Below are positions 61,900 to 64,000 of a stretch of DNA of 64,000 bases, in pieces (the stretch's first letter is position 1; every line of letters begins with the position of its first letter). The notes under the pieces were generated by a model that saw only the letters and a program-made list of their open reading frames with translations, was not told the DNA's origin and did no database searches. The DNA is from Deltaproteobacteria bacterium (lineage in GTDB: Bacteria > Desulfobacterota > Syntrophia > Syntrophales > JACQWR01): the NCBI GenBank assembly GCA_026388415.1, contig JAPLJV010000012.1, forward strand, positions 34,150 to 98,149. Reading direction: 5' to 3'. The position numbers and the translations under genes were made by a program.

Positions 61900-62877
61900 C
61901 TATCCCACCAATGTCCGGCACTCTTTGACCAGTTCCGGCACCACTTTGAACAGATCATCAACGATTCCGAAATCGGCCTTGGTGAAGATGGGCGCCTCGC
62001 TGTCCTTGTTGATGGCCACGATGTATTTGGATGAGCTCATCCCGGCCAGGTGCTGGATAGCGCCCGAAATGCCGCAGGCGATATACAGGTTCGGAGAAAC
62101 CACCTTTCCCGTCTGCCCGACCTGATCGGAGAGAGGCCGCCAGCCGGAATCCACGGCGGCCCGCGAGGCCCCCACGGTGGCGTTCAGTATCGCCGCCAGT
62201 TCTTCCAGAACTTTGTAGTTATCCGGTCCGCCCATGCCCCGGCCACCCGAAACAATGATATTGGCTTCCGTCAAGTCAACCTTGCCGGCCGCATCCTTCT
62301 GCACTTCCAGGACCTTGGTCTTCAGTTGCGCCGGATCAAGAGCGGCATCAAAGGATATGGCCTCCCCCGCCCCGGCTTTTTCCACCGCCGGAAATACATT
62401 CGGCCGCAGCGATGCCATCTGGGGATTGGTCGTCGTCACTACCTCGGCGAAACACTTGCCGGCGTACATGGGCCTGACTGCGACCATGCGGCCATCGGCA
62501 ATCTTGATCTCCGTGCAGTCGGTCGCCAGTCCCGTGGCTAATTTCCCGGCCAGGCGCGAGGACAGATCCTTCCCCTGGGAAGTAGCGCCCAGAAGCAGGA
62601 TGGCCGGATCTTTCTCCCGCACAATTTTGGCTACGGCCGCCGCATAGGCATCCGTCGTATAGGGCTCAAACAGCGCATTATCGGCCACATAAATCTTGTC
62701 CACGCCGTACTTGGCCAGTTCGCCCGCCACCTTTGCTACTCCGCTGCCCAGGAGAACCGCGCCGACCTCTTCTCCCGACTGGTCGGCCAGCTTCCGCGCT
62801 GCGCTCGCCAGCTCAAAACTTATTTTACGTAAAACGCCGTCTCTCTGCTCGGCGACTATCCACACACCTTTTGCCAT
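61900..62877 (-). CDS. etfA: electron transfer flavoprotein alpha subunit
   Basis: A 325-aa FAD-binding Etf subunit that accepts electrons from acyl-CoA dehydrogenases. The N-terminal domain begins [20 protein letters not shown]. The C-terminal FAD site contains [12 protein letters not shown] (about 210-221), [29 protein letters not shown] (about 256 on) and [13 protein letters not shown]. It lies 19 nt downstream of etfB, with AGGAGG before the ATG. Classical rather than bifurcating Etf is assumed; the distinction needs alignment. Confidence 0.97.
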   Translation of the reverse strand: MAKGVWIVAEQRDGVLRKISFELASAARKLADQSGEEVGAVLLGSGVAKVAGELAKYGVDKIYVADNALFEPYTTDAYAAAVAKIVREKDPAILLLGATSQGKDLSSRLAGKLATGLATDCTEIKIADGRMVAVRPMYAGKCFAEVVTTTNPQMASLRPNVFPAVEKAGAGEAISFDAALDPAQLKTKVLEVQKDAAGKVDLTEANIIVSGGRGMGGPDNYKVLEELAAILNATVGASRAAVDSGWRPLSDQVGQTGKVVSPNLYIACGISGAIQHLAGMSSSKYIVAINKDSEAPIFTKADFGIVDDLFKVVPELVKECRTLVG

Positions 62878-62896
62878 GATTGTATCCTCCTATGTC

Positions 62897-63667
62897 TTAA
62901 ATAACCTTCGCCTCTTCCCTCAGCAACTTCGCCAGTGCAGCCGCCTTGGCTGCCGGATCGTCGCCGCTGATGATCTTCCCGGCTGCCCGGGCCGGAGGCG
63001 GTACCAAACGGAGCACCCGCGACTTCTTCTCTACCGCTACACCGAGCGCGGCCGCATCCTTGACATCCACGGGCTTCTTTTTGGCCTTCATGATGCCGGG
63101 CAGCGAGGCGTAGCGAGGCTCATTCAACCCCTTCTGAGTGGTAATCAGACAGGGCAGAGGGCTCTGGATCAGGAGCTGGGCGCCTTCAATCGGACGCACA
63201 GCCTTGAGGGCTGCGCCTTCCACATCCACTTTGGTAACTACGGTAATCTGCGGGATGCCGAGCAATTCCGCCAGGATGGAACCAACCTGCCCGGAATCGT
63301 CATCAATGGCCCGCTGACCGCAAAAGATAATATCGTAGGGAACGGCCTTAATGGCCGCCGCCAGGGCCGAGGCCGTGACATAAGAATCGGCGTCCGCCAG
63401 GGTCGGGTCACTGATGTGAATGCCCTTATCTGCCCCCATCGCCAGGGCGGTCCGAATCGTCTCCATCGCCCGCGCCGGCCCGAGAGAAATAACCGTCACC
63501 TCGCCGCCATTTTTTTCCTTCAGCCGCAAGGCCTCTTCAACACCATACTCATCATAGGTATTCATCACCCACTTGATACCCGCCTCGTCTATGCCCGATC
63601 CATCAGACTTAACCCGTATTTGCGCCTCCGTATCGGGAACCTGCTTAATACATGCAATGATATTCAC
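62897..63667 (-). CDS. etfB: electron transfer flavoprotein beta subunit
   Basis: A 256-aa AMP- (or second FAD-) binding Etf subunit. It begins MNIIACIKQVPDTEAQIRV, and contains NTYDEYGVEEALRLKE and the Etf-beta signature region VEGAALKAVRPIEGAQLLIQ. The GTG at 63667 is the start: AAAGGAGG lies 5 nt upstream and it gives the family's usual N-terminus. An ATG 17 codons earlier would add a segment covering the ribosome-binding site. First gene of the etfBA-oxidoreductase-fadL set. Confidence 0.97.
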   Translation of the reverse strand: MNIIACIKQVPDTEAQIRVKSDGSGIDEAGIKWVMNTYDEYGVEEALRLKEKNGGEVTVISLGPARAMETIRTALAMGADKGIHISDPTLADADSYVTASALAAAIKAVPYDIIFCGQRAIDDDSGQVGSILAELLGIPQITVVTKVDVEGAALKAVRPIEGAQLLIQSPLPCLITTQKGLNEPRYASLPGIMKAKKKPVDVKDAAALGVAVEKKSRVLRLVPPPARAAGKIISGDDPAAKAAALAKLLREEAKVI

Positions 63668-63718
63668 TTGTTCCTCCTTTCTGGGATACAGCCCGGAAAA
63701 TATTTTCTCGCGCTGCAT

Positions 63719-64000
63719 CTATTAAGTTGTAGCTATCATGTAACCATGTCCTTACCTGTTTTAGACCCTTAAGTCAACAGGCAAGTTGCTGTCAAGTAAA
63801 TAATTAGTAAGTTAGAAATTATTTTCTGCGTTTTTTGCAGAATATGATTTCGTTAACTTACGAGCCTCTTGCAAAATGAGCATTGTTACGAGGGTTATCA
63901 CGATTCCCTTGCTGTTTTTCTGCCGTTCTCACTTCAGAGAGGGTGACTGGTTATTATTTACCCGTATTTTCGCAAATAGCCCATATTGATGGGCGCACCT
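63719..64000. other. intergenic end region with a long imperfect hairpin
   Basis: No gene is recognised to the window end. GTAAGTTA (63807-63814) pairs with TAACTTAC (63854-63861), GAAAT with ATTTC inside it, and TTCTGC (63824-63829) with GCAGAA (63837-63842). The left arm lies in the 19-bp word TTAGTAAGTTAGAAATTAT shared with 56238-56256. It is upstream of etfB, so it may be a repeat element or a terminator of a gene beyond the window. Confidence 0.5.

Noticed and set aside
1..64000. CRISPR arrays, tRNA or rRNA genes, integrase or transposase genes
   Set aside because: No regularly spaced repeats, no cloverleaf-like or rRNA sequences and no recombinase motifs were noticed on either strand. 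The defence island edge shows a relic but no attachment site.

Overview
The window looks like a chromosome segment of a Gram-negative, anaerobic, lipid-metabolising bacterium. The best guess is a deltaproteobacterial lineage near Syntrophales/Desulfobacterota. This rests on an electron-transfer flavoprotein operon (etfBA) next to a membrane Fe-S oxidoreductase of the Etf:menaquinone type, FadL/FadD and other beta-oxidation genes, LPS genes, and many short palindromic intergenic repeats. No rRNA, tRNA, CRISPR array, transposase or phage gene was recognised. Taxonomy is inference; no marker gene was compared.

Region 1 (1-7.7 kb) is a defence island. It holds the C-terminal part of an SNF2-type helicase (cut by the window edge), a 54-residue ORF overlapping the next gene, a large N6-adenine methyltransferase/specificity protein of type ISP character, and an ATPase-TOPRIM protein of the OLD/GajA/PARIS kind. 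The middle of the methyltransferase gene and the ATPase gene are AT-richer than their surroundings. A frameshifted copy of a piece of the methyltransferase 3' end lies downstream of the ATPase.

Region 2 (7.7-31.9 kb) is mostly housekeeping: mutM, pit phosphate transport with a DUF47 partner, a two-component system with an 11-bp-period direct repeat upstream, a B12-domain radical SAM protein, uspA, a DUF4301 protein, LysM proteins, sucCD, mutS, mtgA, icd, rlmN and a small Trm112-like protein. It also contains a tightly coupled four-gene operon at 8.8-12.6 kb (lysine 2,3-aminomutase, two ATP-grasp ligases, GNAT acetyltransferase). All three of its junctions are 4-nt overlaps. This is the best candidate for an undescribed small-molecule pathway.

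Region 3 (32-50.9 kb) is a surface polysaccharide/LPS cluster. It has an FkbM methyltransferase, GT2, GT10 and GT4 glycosyltransferases, the CDP-3,6-dideoxyhexose route (rfbH, rfbG, rfbF), and a thiamine-diphosphate enzyme that may add a two-carbon branch as YerE does for yersiniose. It also has a two-SDR fusion, a lipid A-type acyltransferase, and an oppositely oriented set with two glycosyltransferases and an MBOAT/SGNH O-acylation pair.

Region 4 (51-63.7 kb) is fatty-acid metabolism. The plus strand carries an adenylate-forming enzyme lacking its usual C-terminal lysine motif, a thiolase, an enoyl-CoA hydratase and an apgM-type phosphoglycerate mutase. The minus strand carries etfB, etfA, the membrane Fe-S oxidoreductase, fadL and fadD. 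Together they suggest uptake and activation of fatty acids, with acyl-CoA electrons passed by Etf to the membrane quinone pool. No acyl-CoA dehydrogenase or 3-hydroxyacyl-CoA dehydrogenase is in the window.
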